DNA of 5,417 bases, taken from assembly GCA_937880545.1 (NCBI GenBank), contig CALFKA010000033.1, positions 1 to 5,417 on the forward strand. Reading direction: 5' to 3'. The notes beneath the pieces are model-generated. The model made no database searches and was not told the origin of the DNA. It saw nothing but the letters and a program-made list of their open reading frames with translations. The DNA comes from an uncultured Clostridia bacterium. GTDB taxonomy: Bacteria; Bacillota; Clostridia; Peptostreptococcales; Acidaminobacteraceae. A program made the translations under genes and the position numbers. Of this stretch, positions 1 through 5,083 are shown piece after piece (position 1 is the stretch's first letter; every line of letters begins with the position of its first letter).

Positions 1-1
1 C

Positions 2-220
2 TCATCCGTCACACTGATTCCCGCCTCGGTGATCGCTTATCGCGTGGCAGCCGGCTCTGCGAATGCGGTCGAGGTAATAGGACCTGCGATTATCGCCACG
101 GCCATCTCCACGACCGTCGCCATTGTCTCGTCGAAGCTTTTATCGAAATCCAAGAAATATCGTGACACAAAATCTGATATCACCCTGGAAGCCTATAATA
201 GAAGGGAGGCCGCCCAATGA
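2..220 (+). CDS. spmA: Spore maturation protein A, C-terminal end (5' end outside window)
   Basis: The reading frame is open from the left edge and ends at the TGA at 218-220, leaving the last 72 residues of a membrane protein. The segment I-P-A-S-V-I-A-Y-R followed by A-A-G-S-A-N and V-I-G-P-A-I-I-A-T resembles the C-terminal part of SpmA-type proteins of the nucleoside-recognition (gate) family, as I recall them. Residues about 25-45 of the fragment form a hydrophobic membrane helix, followed by a Lys/Arg-rich tail that is probably cytoplasmic. The stop codon overlaps the ATG of the next gene (ATGA), so the two genes should be translationally coupled, as expected for the spmA-spmB pair. In B. 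subtilis both proteins are needed for full dehydration of the spore core; their molecular activity is unsettled. The pair also occurs in bacteria that do not sporulate, so presence alone does not prove sporulation. The true start lies left of the window, and a GTG at 29 is internal. The assignment rests on a fragment but is strengthened by the spmB neighbour. Confidence 0.85.
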   Translation, partial: SSVTLIPASVIAYRVAAGSANAVEVIGPAIIATAISTTVAIVSSKLLSKSKKYRDTKSDITLEAYNRREAAQ

Positions 221-753
221 TCGTAGCAGGTATCAATGCCATCTCACTATACGCGATTCCTCTCATTCTTTTGTTTGTTACGACGTATGGCATACTCAAG
301 AAAGTCAAAGTCTATGAGTCTTTTACGGAAGGCGCAAAAGAGGGATTCACGACAGCTGTGCGCATCATTCCGTTTCTGACCGCCATGCTCGTGGCCATCG
401 GGGTGTTCCGCGCATCGGGCGCCATGGACTACTTCTCGAAGTTTGTCGCTCCGGTGACCAATCTCATCGGCATGCCTTCTGAGGTTCTTCCCATGGCGAT
501 CATGCGTCCGCTCTCCGGGGGCGGAGCCAGCGGCATCATGAACTCTCTGCTTACGGAATATGGTCCTGACTCCCTTATCGGACGCATGGCATCTGTCATG
601 CAGGGTTCGACAGATACGACATTCTATGTGTTGGCTGTGTACTTTGGATCCGTCAGCATTAAGAAAAGCCGCTACGCTCTCACAGCCGGACTTTTGGCTG
701 ACTTTGCGGGTCTACTTGCTGCTGTCTTTATCACCAATCTCATGTTTGGGTAA
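217..753 (+). CDS. spmB: Spore maturation protein B
   Basis: This is a complete 178-residue membrane protein, about the length of B. subtilis SpmB. Hydrophobic segments lie near residues 7-27, 48-67 and 153-175. Family hallmarks are visible: M-R-P-L-S-G-G-G-A-S-G at about 96-106, G-P-D-S-L-I-G-R-M-A-S near 116-126, and M-Q-G-S-T-D-T-T-F-Y-V-L-A-V-Y-F-G-S at 128-145. The last of these is the most conserved stretch of SpmB. The ATG start overlaps the spmA stop and is preceded by GGGAGG (204-209) at 7-nt spacing. The protein belongs to the nucleoside-recognition/gate-domain membrane family. It is known genetically to act with SpmA in spore-core dehydration and heat resistance; a transport or gating role is only inferred. 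No terminator follows in the 57-nt gap, so transcription probably continues into the LD-carboxypeptidase gene. In B. subtilis the pair follows dacB, another murein carboxypeptidase gene, so the cell-wall-enzyme context is similar though not identical here. Confidence 0.92.
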   Translation: MIVAGINAISLYAIPLILLFVTTYGILKKVKVYESFTEGAKEGFTTAVRIIPFLTAMLVAIGVFRASGAMDYFSKFVAPVTNLIGMPSEVLPMAIMRPLSGGGASGIMNSLLTEYGPDSLIGRMASVMQGSTDTTFYVLAVYFGSVSIKKSRYALTAGLLADFAGLLAAVFITNLMFG

Positions 754-797
754 TAAGTATATTGCTTTTGATATTTTACAAGTACCATTTGTCAGAG

Positions 798-803
798 AAA
801 GGA
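798..803 (+). promoter_or_regulatory. Ribosome binding site selecting a TTG start
   Basis: AAAGGA lies 7 nt before the TTG at 811. The nearer ATG at 803-805 reads only Met-Arg-Tyr before a stop, so the TTG is the supported start of the LD-carboxypeptidase. Confidence 0.65.
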
Positions 804-810
804 TGCGCTA

Positions 811-1728
811 TTGATTTTTCCTGAAAAACTAAAAAGAGGAGATACCGTCGGCTTGTTTGCTCCTTCGGGTCCCGTGAGTCATGAGGATGCGCTTTTAAGT
901 GAGCAATGCCTCAAAGACATGGGCTACCACGTCAAAGTGGCTCCCGGCGTATACAAGAAACTCCACGGCTATAAAGCCGGTCCCGGAGAGGAACGTGCAG
1001 CAGATATGCATGAGATGTTCTCCGACCCTGAGATAAAAGGGATCTTCTGTATACGAGGCGGAGATACCAGCAGTCATATGATGCCGCATATTGACATAGA
1101 AGTAGTGAGAAAGAATCCGAAGGTCTTTGTCGGCTACAGTGATGTCACCAATCTTCATGTCTTGTTCAATCAGAAAGCCCACTTAATTACTTTTCATGGT
1201 CCCATGGTCCGCTCCAATATGATCCGTGACTATGATGAATTTTCTAAAAAGGCGCTGGAAGATGTGCTCTTTATGGATCGAGAACATGTGCTTGAAAATC
1301 CGCAAGGGGTTCCCTTTGTCACCGTCCGCGGTGGAAAGGCGGAGGGTAGACTGGTAGGAGGCAACCTGGCTCTTCTCACCTCCATGATAGGCACGCCCTA
1401 TGAAGTTGATACAAAGGGAAAAGTCTTGTTTATTGAAGACATCAATGAAGATGTGGCCCGCTTGGATCGCATGCTCCATCAGCTGAGATATTCTGGCAAG
1501 TTTGACGATGCGGTAGCCGTCTTGGTAGGAGACTTTGGAAACAGCGAAAATTCGGCAGACCCAAGCTACGGTCTTCACGAACTGATCGCCGATTTCTTCC
1601 AAGACTACGATAAGCCCGTCCTCGACTACGTCATTGCCGGTCACTGCTACCCCACATCCACTCTGCCACTGGGAATGAACTGCCGAGTGGACGCCGATGA
1701 AAAGGTCATTACCTTCCTAAACGAGTAA
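811..1728 (+). CDS. LD-carboxypeptidase, peptidase family S66 (LdcA/MccF-like)
   Basis: This 305-residue protein has the normal length for family S66 serine peptidases. These cleave the L,D bond before the terminal D-Ala of murein tetrapeptides during wall recycling; the MccF branch cleaves microcin C-type compounds. The N-terminus has the family pattern L-K-x-G-D-T-V-G-L-F-A-P-S-G. The Ser-Glu-His triad is visible: nucleophile Ser110 in V-G-Y-S-D-V-T, Glu209 in L-F-I-E-D, and His278 in A-G-H-C. The H-G-P motif (129-131) and V-G-G-N-L-A-L-L (182-189) are also present. There is no signal peptide, so it is expected to be cytosolic. The start is TTG, since the N-terminal family pattern begins there with no in-frame ATG nearby. 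The loop R-G-G-D-T-S-S-H (82-89) differs from the R-G-G-Y-G-S usual in LdcA, so substrate preference (LdcA-like or MccF-like) is uncertain. It is probably cotranscribed with spmAB and is closed by a strong terminator. Confidence 0.93.
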   Translation: MIFPEKLKRGDTVGLFAPSGPVSHEDALLSEQCLKDMGYHVKVAPGVYKKLHGYKAGPGEERAADMHEMFSDPEIKGIFCIRGGDTSSHMMPHIDIEVVRKNPKVFVGYSDVTNLHVLFNQKAHLITFHGPMVRSNMIRDYDEFSKKALEDVLFMDREHVLENPQGVPFVTVRGGKAEGRLVGGNLALLTSMIGTPYEVDTKGKVLFIEDINEDVARLDRMLHQLRYSGKFDDAVAVLVGDFGNSENSADPSYGLHELIADFFQDYDKPVLDYVIAGHCYPTSTLPLGMNCRVDADEKVITFLNE

Positions 1729-1742
1729 TCACTTCGTAAAGG

Positions 1743-1789
1743 CCTCGTTCGCACAGACGGTGATTCCGTCTCTGCGGATGAGGTTTTTT
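1743..1789 (+). terminator. Intrinsic terminator after the LD-carboxypeptidase gene
   Basis: The arms 1743-1760 and 1766-1783 form an 18-position stem with two G-U pairs and a single C-C mismatch, closed by the 5-nt loop TGATT. Six T residues follow (1784-1789). The upstream A/G bases (1738-1742) could pair further with the T-run, so a weaker reverse-strand function is possible. The hairpin sits 15 nt after the stop codon and ends the spmAB-carboxypeptidase unit. Confidence 0.93.
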
Positions 1790-1841
1790 GTCGGTATAAG
1801 AATAGGAGTACAGAGCGGATGGTTTCGATTGGTTTCTAGAG

Positions 1842-1871
1842 TTGACTCTTAGGAAAAAGCCATCTTAATAT
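1842..1871 (+). promoter_or_regulatory. Candidate sigma-A promoter for the M20 amidohydrolase gene
   Basis: TTGACT (1842-1847, 5 of 6 to the -35 consensus) is separated by 18 nt from TAATAT (1866-1871, 4 of 6 to the -10). This predicts a start near 1878 and a leader of about 60 nt. It lies between a strong terminator and the next gene, where a promoter is required. The -35 is embedded in the small palindrome AGAGTTGACTCT (1838-1849). A second short palindrome, GATATTGCATATC (1884-1896), lies just past the predicted transcription start. Either could be an operator, but the arms are only 5 bp. Confidence 0.5.
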
Positions 1872-1928
1872 CGGCATGAATCGGATATTGCATATCTGTA
1901 GAGAGAACCATCGACTCTTTGGAAGAAG

Positions 1929-1934
1929 AAAGGA
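1929..1934 (+). promoter_or_regulatory. Ribosome binding site deciding the M20 start
   Basis: AAAGGA ends 5 nt before the ATG at 1940 but only 2 nt before the in-frame ATG at 1937. This favours 1940. A further in-frame TTG at 1919 lies upstream of this site and has no well-spaced Shine-Dalgarno of its own. Confidence 0.6.
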
Positions 1935-1939
1935 ATATG

Positions 1940-3133
1940 ATGCACAGAACGATAGAAGACCTTTTTACGTCTCATGTAACGACGGAGTGGCTGCGTGATA
2001 CACGTCGTGTATTTCACGCCTTTCCGGAAGTTTCCGGTCAAGAGCACGAGACGATGAAGAGGATAGTAGGGCTATTAGATGACTGGGGAGTGGAGGTTCA
2101 GGCGCCGGTCGCTGAGACAGGTGTAGTGGCCATTCTCAGAGGAAAGCGACCCGGGAAGACGATCGGCCTTCGCGCCGATATCGATGCCCTCCCGATTCAA
2201 GAACTAAATGAGGACATCAGCTATGTTTCGAAGAATCCGGGAGTCATGCACGCCTGTGGTCATGATGCACACACGACCATTTTATTGGGAGTGATCAAAC
2301 TTCTGCAGGCTCTGGAGGGGGACTTCGAGGGAAATATCAAATGCTTCTTTCAGCCTGATGAGGAAGATCGTGGGGGTGCAGAGAGGATGATCCAAGAAGG
2401 ATGTCTGGAAGCCCCTTACGTCGATGCCGTTTTGGGGTTGCACGTGTCCTCCGGATTTCCTCCCGGGAAAGTGGCATTTAAATACGGAAAGATGTATGCT
2501 TCCTCGGATATGACAAAACTCATTGTCAGGGGAACATCTGCCCATGGCGCCAGTCCTGATCAGGGAGTGGATGCGCTCCTGATTGCGGCGCAGATTTTGA
2601 CCGCCGCGCAGTCGATTGTCAGCCGCAATGTCTCTCCTCTTGACTCAGCCGTCGTCACCTTTGGAAAGATCCGAGGAGGCAGAGTGAGAAATCAGATTGC
2701 GGAGGAAGTCGTTATGGAAGGGATTATCCGCACACTGGATCCGAAGATGCGCATCGAGGTTCGTGAAAGGCTCCGGGCCATCTGCGAAAATATTGCGGAG
2801 GCGATGGGAGGCAGAGCGGAGCTACAAGTGATAGAGAGCTATGGTTCTCTCATCAATGATGATGCAATCACCGATGTCGTTGTGAAAAACACTAGAGAGC
2901 TGTTGGGGGAAGACGCTGTGATCATCCGCGACAAGGCACAGATGGGCACAGAAGATTTTGCGTACTTTGCCAAAGCCAGACCTTCGTGTTTTTTCCATCT
3001 AGGGTGTGGGTTTGTCGATCGGGATACGCCACCCACCCACAGCAGCTGTTTTGATATCAATGAGGATTGTCTGGAAATAGGCGTAAAGCTGCAAGCCTAC
3101 AATGTGTTGACACTGCTCAATTCTCTTAAATAA
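1940..3133 (+). CDS. M20-family (M20D-type) metal-dependent amidohydrolase
   Basis: From the ATG at 1940 the protein has 397 residues, normal for M20D aminoacylase/hippurate-hydrolase-type enzymes. These deacylate N-acyl amino acids or cleave small peptides using two metal ions in the cytosol. Visible motifs are G-L-R-A-D-I-D-A-L-P (about 76-85), H-A-C-G-H-D-A-H (104-111), Q-P-D-E-E-D (138-143), G-L-H-V (166-169), the dimerisation-domain motif S-A-H-G-A-S-P (200-206), M-G-T-E-D-F-A-Y-F (335-343) and P-P-T-H (364-367). Expected metal ligands by family comparison are Cys106, His108, Glu142, His168 and His367, with Glu141 as catalytic base; all are present, so the enzyme should be active. It has its own candidate promoter and terminator. 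Family members include N-acyl-L-amino-acid amidohydrolase, hippurate hydrolase, N-acetyldiaminopimelate deacetylase and indole-acetyl-amino-acid hydrolase. Sequence alone does not choose among them. The D-aminoacylase downstream makes acyl-amino-acid salvage attractive as an inference. Confidence 0.92.
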   Translation: MHRTIEDLFTSHVTTEWLRDTRRVFHAFPEVSGQEHETMKRIVGLLDDWGVEVQAPVAETGVVAILRGKRPGKTIGLRADIDALPIQELNEDISYVSKNPGVMHACGHDAHTTILLGVIKLLQALEGDFEGNIKCFFQPDEEDRGGAERMIQEGCLEAPYVDAVLGLHVSSGFPPGKVAFKYGKMYASSDMTKLIVRGTSAHGASPDQGVDALLIAAQILTAAQSIVSRNVSPLDSAVVTFGKIRGGRVRNQIAEEVVMEGIIRTLDPKMRIEVRERLRAICENIAEAMGGRAELQVIESYGSLINDDAITDVVVKNTRELLGEDAVIIRDKAQMGTEDFAYFAKARPSCFFHLGCGFVDRDTPPTHSSCFDINEDCLEIGVKLQAYNVLTLLNSLK

Positions 3134-3144
3134 GAACCGCTTCT

Positions 3145-3179
3145 GTAAGTCTCTTGGTGTTGAGGGGCTTACTTTTTTT
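3145..3179 (+). terminator. Intrinsic terminator after the M20 amidohydrolase gene
   Basis: The arms GTAAGTCTCTT (3145-3155) and GAGGGGCTTAC (3162-3172) form an 11-bp stem with several G-U pairs and a 6-nt loop. Seven T residues follow (3173-3179). It begins 12 nt after the stop codon and separates this gene from the D-aminoacylase gene. Confidence 0.9.
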
Positions 3180-3280
3180 GTGGGCTAAGTCGTTCCGTGC
3201 CGTAGTTTTAGAAAGCGTCCATTTGTTTTTGCGTTTGTTATGCAATAGAAAACGGTACTCATACAGTAACCGGAGATACA

Positions 3281-3288
3281 GGAGGAGA
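3281..3288 (+). promoter_or_regulatory. Strong ribosome binding site for the D-aminoacylase
   Basis: GGAGGAGA lies 3-8 nt before the ATG at 3292, depending on which core pairs. It fixes that ATG as the start. The frame is open upstream to about 3154, but that stretch runs through the preceding terminator and has no family similarity, so it is not coding. Confidence 0.85.
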
Positions 3289-3291
3289 TAT

Positions 3292-4905
3292 ATGTTTGAT
3301 GTTTTGCTGGTCAACGCAAAGATCGTCGACGGTGCGCGCACCCCTTGGTATATGGGAGATGTAGGGATTATAGGAGAGCGGATTGAGGCCATCGGAAACT
3401 TGAAAGGCAGCGAGGCGAGAATGACCCTTGATGTGCAGGGTCATATTCTAGCGCCCGGCTTTATCGATGTGCATACGCATTTCGATCTCCTTCCATTTCC
3501 TTTTCAACAGTCAAAATACCGAGAAAGTGACCACCGGACAAGACAGGGGATTACGACCGTTGTTGTGGGATCCTGCGGTATTTCCGTTTCCCCCATGTCG
3601 GAAGAAAGAAGTGTGCAGTGGATGGATGAATCCCAGTCGGTGAGTGAGTTTCCCGCGAAGAAATGGCTTCAATTTGATGAGTATCTTACGGATATGAGTC
3701 ATCAGAAACTCAATACAAACTATGGTGCTTATGTAGGTCATGGTGCGATCCGCTACAGTGTCATGGGCAATGAAGCACGAGAGCCTTCTGAGAGCGAACT
3801 TACACTCATGAAGCATAGACTCCGAGAATCAATGGAAGCGGGCGCTTTGGGAATGAGTACGGGTCTCATCTATCAGCCGGGAATTCACGCAAAGACAGAG
3901 GAACTGATGGCACTGGGTTCAGTACTCAAAGAGACGGGAGGCGTCTATGTCTCTCATATGCGCAGTGAAGGCGCTCAGTGGTTCGAGGCTGTTCAGGAAG
4001 TGATCGACATCTGTGAAACGAACGACATCCCGGGAATCATTCACCACCTGAAGACGAAAGCCAAGGACTCTGCAGAGCGTGTCCGCACCGTGCTTCAGAT
4101 GATAGAAGACGCCAGAGACAGAGGTGTCGACATCGTCTTTGATCAGTATCCTTATCTGGCAAGCGCGACGACGATGACGGTTACGCTTCCGGTCTGGGCG
4201 CGCTCCGGCGACCCCGGCGAAGTGCTCGAGAGAATAAAGAATCCTGATAATCGGGAGAAACTTCTAGAGGGAATCCGGCAAGACTATGGCTGGAAAAGGA
4301 GGGAAGAGGAGCGGGCGGGAGCCGACAACTTCCTGATTCTCAGTGCGAAGAATCATCTCGAATATTTCGGAAAGACTGTCTGCGAACTGGCAGAAGAGAG
4401 ACAACTTGAGCCGGCGGAGATGGTGTTGGAGCTTCTCATCAATACAGAGCTTAGCTCCGGTGCTGCTTTCTTCGGACTCAAAGAAGAAGATATATGTACG
4501 ATAATGAAAAGCCCCTATGGTATGGTGGGCTCCGACTCAGGAGACAGTCGCCCGGGAGGCATGAATCACCCAAGAACCAATGGAACATTTGCCAAGCTCA
4601 TCGGTGAGTACGTCTTGGAGAAGCGCGTTCTGGGTCTGGAAGAAGGTATCCATAAAATGACCGGTTTTCCCGCGACGAAGCTGGGACTGAGTAAGCGAGG
4701 CATGATCAAAGAGGGGTTCTATGCTGATATCGTGGTATTTGACCCGGATATTTTCAAGGATCGCTCGACGTATTTGGAGCCGGATCTTGCCGCAGAAGGG
4801 GTAACAGAAGTCTTTTTAAACGGCCAGCAGATTTTGAATAAGAATTCGGAAGAAACATTTTTTGGAAAGGTACTCAGAAGACAGACGCCTGATTCGATGG
4901 ATTGA
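3292..4905 (+). CDS. N-acyl-D-amino-acid deacylase (D-aminoacylase, amidohydrolase superfamily)
   Basis: This 537-residue cytosolic enzyme is expected to hydrolyse N-acyl-D-amino acids to the free D-amino acid and a carboxylate. It has the N-terminal beta-sandwich start typical of amidohydrolases (L-L-V-N-A-K-I-V-D-G), then A-P-G-F-I-D-V-H-T-H-F-D at 54-65. Likely metal ligands, by comparison with the Alcaligenes faecalis enzyme as I recall it, are His61, His63, Cys95 (G-S-C-G), His222 (S-H-M-R-S-E), His252 (I-I-H-H-L-K) and Asp415 (G-S-D-S-G). The 30-residue spacing between the two late histidines matches. Lys254, Tyr286 and Arg428 (H-P-R-T-N-G-T-F) fall in known substrate-pocket motifs. The charged stretch at about 305-350 probably corresponds to the small insert domain of this family. 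The C-terminus, with G-F-Y-A-D-I-V-V-F-D-P, closes the sandwich. It follows a terminator, so it needs its own promoter in 3180-3280, where I see no convincing one. D-hydantoinase or dihydroorotase is less likely because of Cys95 and the C-terminal motifs. Confidence 0.92.
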   Translation: MFDVLLVNAKIVDGARTPWYMGDVGIIGERIEAIGNLKGSEARMTLDVQGHILAPGFIDVHTHFDLLPFPFQQSKYRESDHRTRQGITTVVVGSCGISVSPMSEERSVQWMDESQSVSEFPAKKWLQFDEYLTDMSHQKLNTNYGAYVGHGAIRYSVMGNEAREPSESELTLMKHRLRESMEAGALGMSTGLIYQPGIHAKTEELMALGSVLKETGGVYVSHMRSEGAQWFEAVQEVIDICETNDIPGIIHHLKTKAKDSAERVRTVLQMIEDARDRGVDIVFDQYPYLASATTMTVTLPVWARSGDPGEVLERIKNPDNREKLLEGIRQDYGWKRREEERAGADNFLILSAKNHLEYFGKTVCELAEERQLEPAEMVLELLINTELSSGAAFFGLKEEDICTIMKSPYGMVGSDSGDSRPGGMNHPRTNGTFAKLIGEYVLEKRVLGLEEGIHKMTGFPATKLGLSKRGMIKEGFYADIVVFDPDIFKDRSTYLEPDLAAEGVTEVFLNGQQILNKNSEETFFGKVLRRQTPDSMD

Positions 4906-4968
4906 GACGCTGTTTCCGGAGCATGTCACTCTTGTTACTCAAACTGGCATGATGGTGGCTTTATTGTG

Positions 4969-5007
4969 AAAAATATTTAGTTAAAAAGATGTCTATTAAA
5001 TATTTTT
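4969..5007. repeat. AT-rich perfect inverted repeat upstream of the alcohol dehydrogenase promoter
   Basis: AAAAATATTTA (4969-4979) and TAAATATTTTT (4997-5007) are exact reverse complements separated by 17 nt. Each arm contains the self-complementary octamer AAATATTT, and their centres are 28 bp apart. The right copy overlaps the expected -35 region of the promoter at 5017. It could be a pair of regulator half-sites, an UP-like AT-rich element, or a weak hairpin. All the T residues that would form a terminator tail lie inside the arm, so I do not call it a terminator. Confidence 0.6.
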
Positions 5008-5016
5008 GAATTGAAC

Positions 5017-5025
5017 TGCTATAAT
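5017..5025 (+). promoter_or_regulatory. Extended -10 promoter for the alcohol dehydrogenase gene
   Basis: TGCTATAAT combines a perfect TATAAT (5020-5025) with the TGn extension. A poor -35 (TTAAAT, 4996-5001, 18-nt spacing) is compensated by the extension and AT-rich upstream DNA. Transcription should start near 5032, giving a leader of about 50 nt before the ATG at 5084. Confidence 0.75.
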
Positions 5026-5030
5026 GAATA

Positions 5031-5045
5031 TTGATCATTGATCAA
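5031..5045. promoter_or_regulatory. Palindromic operator-like site over the predicted transcription start
   Basis: TTGATCATTGATCAA is a perfect 15-bp inverted repeat: 7-bp arms around a central T. It can also be read as two tandem copies of TTGATCA followed by A. It begins 5 bp after the -10 hexamer and covers the predicted +1, the usual place for a repressor operator. The outer parts look like TTGAT...ATCAA of FNR-type sites, but the spacer is 5 rather than 4 bp, so the regulator is unassigned. Confidence 0.6.
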
Positions 5046-5071
5046 CGATGGGACTGCTTATTTGACTGTTG

Positions 5072-5079
5072 AAGGAGGT
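5072..5079 (+). promoter_or_regulatory. Ribosome binding site for the alcohol dehydrogenase
   Basis: AAGGAGGT is a near-perfect anti-16S complement. It is followed by two overlapping ATGs: the one at 5080 reads three codons and stops, while the one at 5084 opens the long frame. Confidence 0.85.
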
Positions 5080-5083
5080 ATGT

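Noticed and set aside
754..810. Separate promoter for the LD-carboxypeptidase gene
   Set aside because: The 57-nt gap is AT-rich, but no paired -35 and -10 hexamers with acceptable spacing stand out. Readthrough from spmAB is simpler.
895..1644. Two long open frames on the minus strand opposite the LD-carboxypeptidase gene
   Set aside because: They lie wholly antisense to a gene with a complete catalytic triad, show no recognisable domain, and are abutting shadow frames.
1919..1939. TTG or first ATG start for the M20 amidohydrolase
   Set aside because: The TTG at 1919 lacks a well-spaced Shine-Dalgarno, and the ATG at 1937 is only 2 nt from AAAGGA. The ATG at 1940 fits best, though 1937 cannot be excluded.
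3223..3251. TTGTTT - 17 nt - TAGAAA as a promoter for the D-aminoacylase gene
   Set aside because: It has only 3 of 6 and 4 of 6 consensus matches in an AT-rich stretch, too weak to list, although some promoter is expected between the terminator and the gene.
3154..3291. Possible N-terminal extension of the D-aminoacylase from an upstream GTG
   Set aside because: The extension would run through the preceding terminator hairpin and T-run and has no family similarity. A strong ribosome binding site directly precedes the ATG at 3292.
4923..4957. Hairpin CATGTCA / TGGCATG as a terminator of the D-aminoacylase gene
   Set aside because: A 7-bp stem with a 16-nt loop and no following T-run does not meet the pattern of an intrinsic terminator.
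5031..5045. Canonical FNR box
   Set aside because: The TTGAT and ATCAA halves are present but separated by 5 bp instead of 4, so naming FNR as the regulator is not justified.
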